From: Bacteroidota bacterium
GTDB lineage: Bacteria; Bacteroidota; Ignavibacteria; UBA10030; UBA8401
Direction: 5' to 3'
NCBI GenBank assembly: GCA_030824295.1
Contig: JAVBYA010000486.1
Coordinates: forward strand, 1 to 5,894
DNA length: 5,894 nt
The translations under genes and the position numbers were made by a program. The notes under the pieces are model-generated. The model saw only the letters and a list, made by a program, of their open reading frames with translations, was not told where the DNA came from and ran no database searches. Position 1 is the first letter of the stretch, and each line of letters opens with the position of its first letter. Shown in pieces: positions 4,998 to 5,894 of the stretch.

Positions 4998-5894
4998 TCA
5001 TTTCATCAGAATCATTTTTCGCATTTGTACGGTGCTGCCGGATCTCAGCGTGCAGAAGTAGATACCGCTCGCCATCCCTCCGGCATTCCACTCCACTTGC
5101 TTCCAGCCGGCACGCTGCCGCTCGTTCACCAGTTCGGCAACGGTCTGTCCGAGAAGATTGACGATGGAAATGCTCACGTGCGCTTCGGCAGGCACGGCAT
5201 ACCGGATGACGGTGGTTGGATTGAACGGATTCGGATAGTTCTGTTCCAGCTGAACCGATGTTGGAAGGAGCGGAACGGAATGAATATCCGCAGCAAAATC
5301 TGCATCCAGGGCGATCGCCTGGATATCCGGCCGCCCGAGCGAACCGATGACCGATGCCAGTCCGGTTGCAGTGTCGATCCGTACGAGTGTGTTGGTCTGT
5401 GCGCCTGCTCCGCTCAATCCGTAAAGGGTCCCTTTCTTATCGAAGACGATATCGATGATCGGCGCGCCGAGACCGGAACTGCCGACGAGTGTGGAGAGTC
5501 CGGTCGTGCGGTTCACTTTATAGATGTTGTCCATCGCACCGGTAGTGTTCCGCAGGGACATCCAGAGCGTACCGTTCACGGGATTCAATGCCAGACCGCC
5601 CGGACGGACGAACACGCCGTTGGTGCCGAGCTGCGTCAACACACCGGTGCGGATGTTGACGGTGTTGATGGCGCCGCTGTACGCTCCCAGATATGCCATG
5701 GAGTCGTTGTAGAGTGCGAATCCTTTCATATTGGAGGTGACCGTCGAACCGATCTGCTCGGCATCGATGCCGTCGCTGCTCATCCGATAGAATGCACCGC
5801 CGGTCCCTGCCAAATTATTGTAGCCAATGAGCTCTTTGGTCGTTGGATGGATGCGTAATGAGCCCCAGTGCGGGACATCGGTCTTCAGGACCGG
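4998..5894 (-). CDS. T9SS type A cargo protein with beta-propeller-like repeats (N-terminus outside window)
   Basis: C-terminal 298 residues of a larger secreted protein; the frame is open to the right edge, so the start is missing. The first part (about 35-205) has four repeats of 41-48 residues, with matching strands FYRMSSDGIDAEQIGS (35-50), INTVNIRTGVLTQLGT (76-91), IYKVNRTTGLSTLVGS (124-139) and LVRIDTATGLASVIGS (170-185). They are separated by blocks such as GGLALNPVNGTLW and IDIVFDKKGTLYG. This is the spacing of a beta-propeller. The last ~85 residues are a T9SS type A sorting domain: LEQNYPNPFNPTTVIRY (216-232), VSISIVNLLGQTVAELV (240-256), W-N-A-G-G-M-A-S-G-I-Y-F (269-280) and the terminal KMILMK. 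Such tails direct export across the outer membrane and are cleaved on the cell surface. A reading that begins at the TTG at 5813 is not a true start: 27 more sense codons lie upstream in frame, including GSLRIHPTTKELIGYNN. The role of the propeller, adhesion or enzyme support, cannot be told. Confidence 0.92.
   Translation of the reverse strand, partial: PVLKTDVPHWGSLRIHPTTKELIGYNNLAGTGGAFYRMSSDGIDAEQIGSTVTSNMKGFALYNDSMAYLGAYSGAINTVNIRTGVLTQLGTNGVFVRPGGLALNPVNGTLWMSLRNTTGAMDNIYKVNRTTGLSTLVGSSGLGAPIIDIVFDKKGTLYGLSGAGAQTNTLVRIDTATGLASVIGSLGRPDIQAIALDADFAADIHSVPLLPTSVQLEQNYPNPFNPTTVIRYAVPAEAHVSISIVNLLGQTVAELVNERQRAGWKQVEWNAGGMASGIYFCTLRSGSTVQMRKMILMK

Noticed and set aside
5025..5858. A 277-codon plus-strand open frame antisense to the T9SS cargo
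   Set aside because: Product has no domain, while the minus frame has a complete sorting domain and repeat pattern.

Overview
The window looks like a stretch of chromosome from a member of the Bacteroidota/Chlorobiota-Ignavibacteriota (FCB) group, of moderately high GC. The main evidence is the C-terminal secretion tail of the protein at the right edge. It begins NYPNPFNPTTVIRY and ends in a short basic KMILMK, the pattern of type IX secretion (T9SS type A) cargo and especially common in Ignavibacteria-like lineages. A secreted DUF1573-type protein at the left edge fits the same group. No phage, transposase, CRISPR, tRNA or rRNA signal was seen. This placement is an inference from two proteins, not from a marker gene.

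Layout, left to right. Positions 29-2305 hold three minus-strand genes. Transcribed from right to left, they are a zinc-independent medium-chain NAD(P)H oxidoreductase (2305 to 1331), a SRPBCC ligand-binding protein of the COG4276 kind (1234 to 758) and a secreted DUF1573-like protein (712 to 29). The last two are close enough to share a transcript. Next comes an AT-rich non-coding block (2306-2529) built from two tandem ~98-bp repeat units that contain an octamer microsatellite. Then come a small four-helix membrane protein (2907 to 2530), with a good sigma70-like promoter and ribosome binding site of its own, and an AraC-family regulator (3789 to 2989).

The regulator is divergent from the only plus-strand gene, an AHSA1/SRPBCC-type protein (3915-4343). 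The ~125-bp gap between them carries inverted repeats that could be operators. The AHSA1-like gene meets a six-helix membrane protein (4955 to 4353) tail to tail. The window ends in the C-terminal 298 residues of a beta-propeller-like T9SS cargo (4998-5894), whose N-terminus lies outside the window.

How they may work together: the AraC regulator probably controls the divergent AHSA1-like gene, itself, or both; this is inferred from layout only. The oxidoreductase and the SRPBCC protein are general small-molecule proteins whose substrates cannot be read from sequence. I see no convincing new multi-gene system. The features most worth a second look are the tandem repeat block, the inverted repeats in the divergent promoter region and the internal repeat in the six-helix membrane protein.
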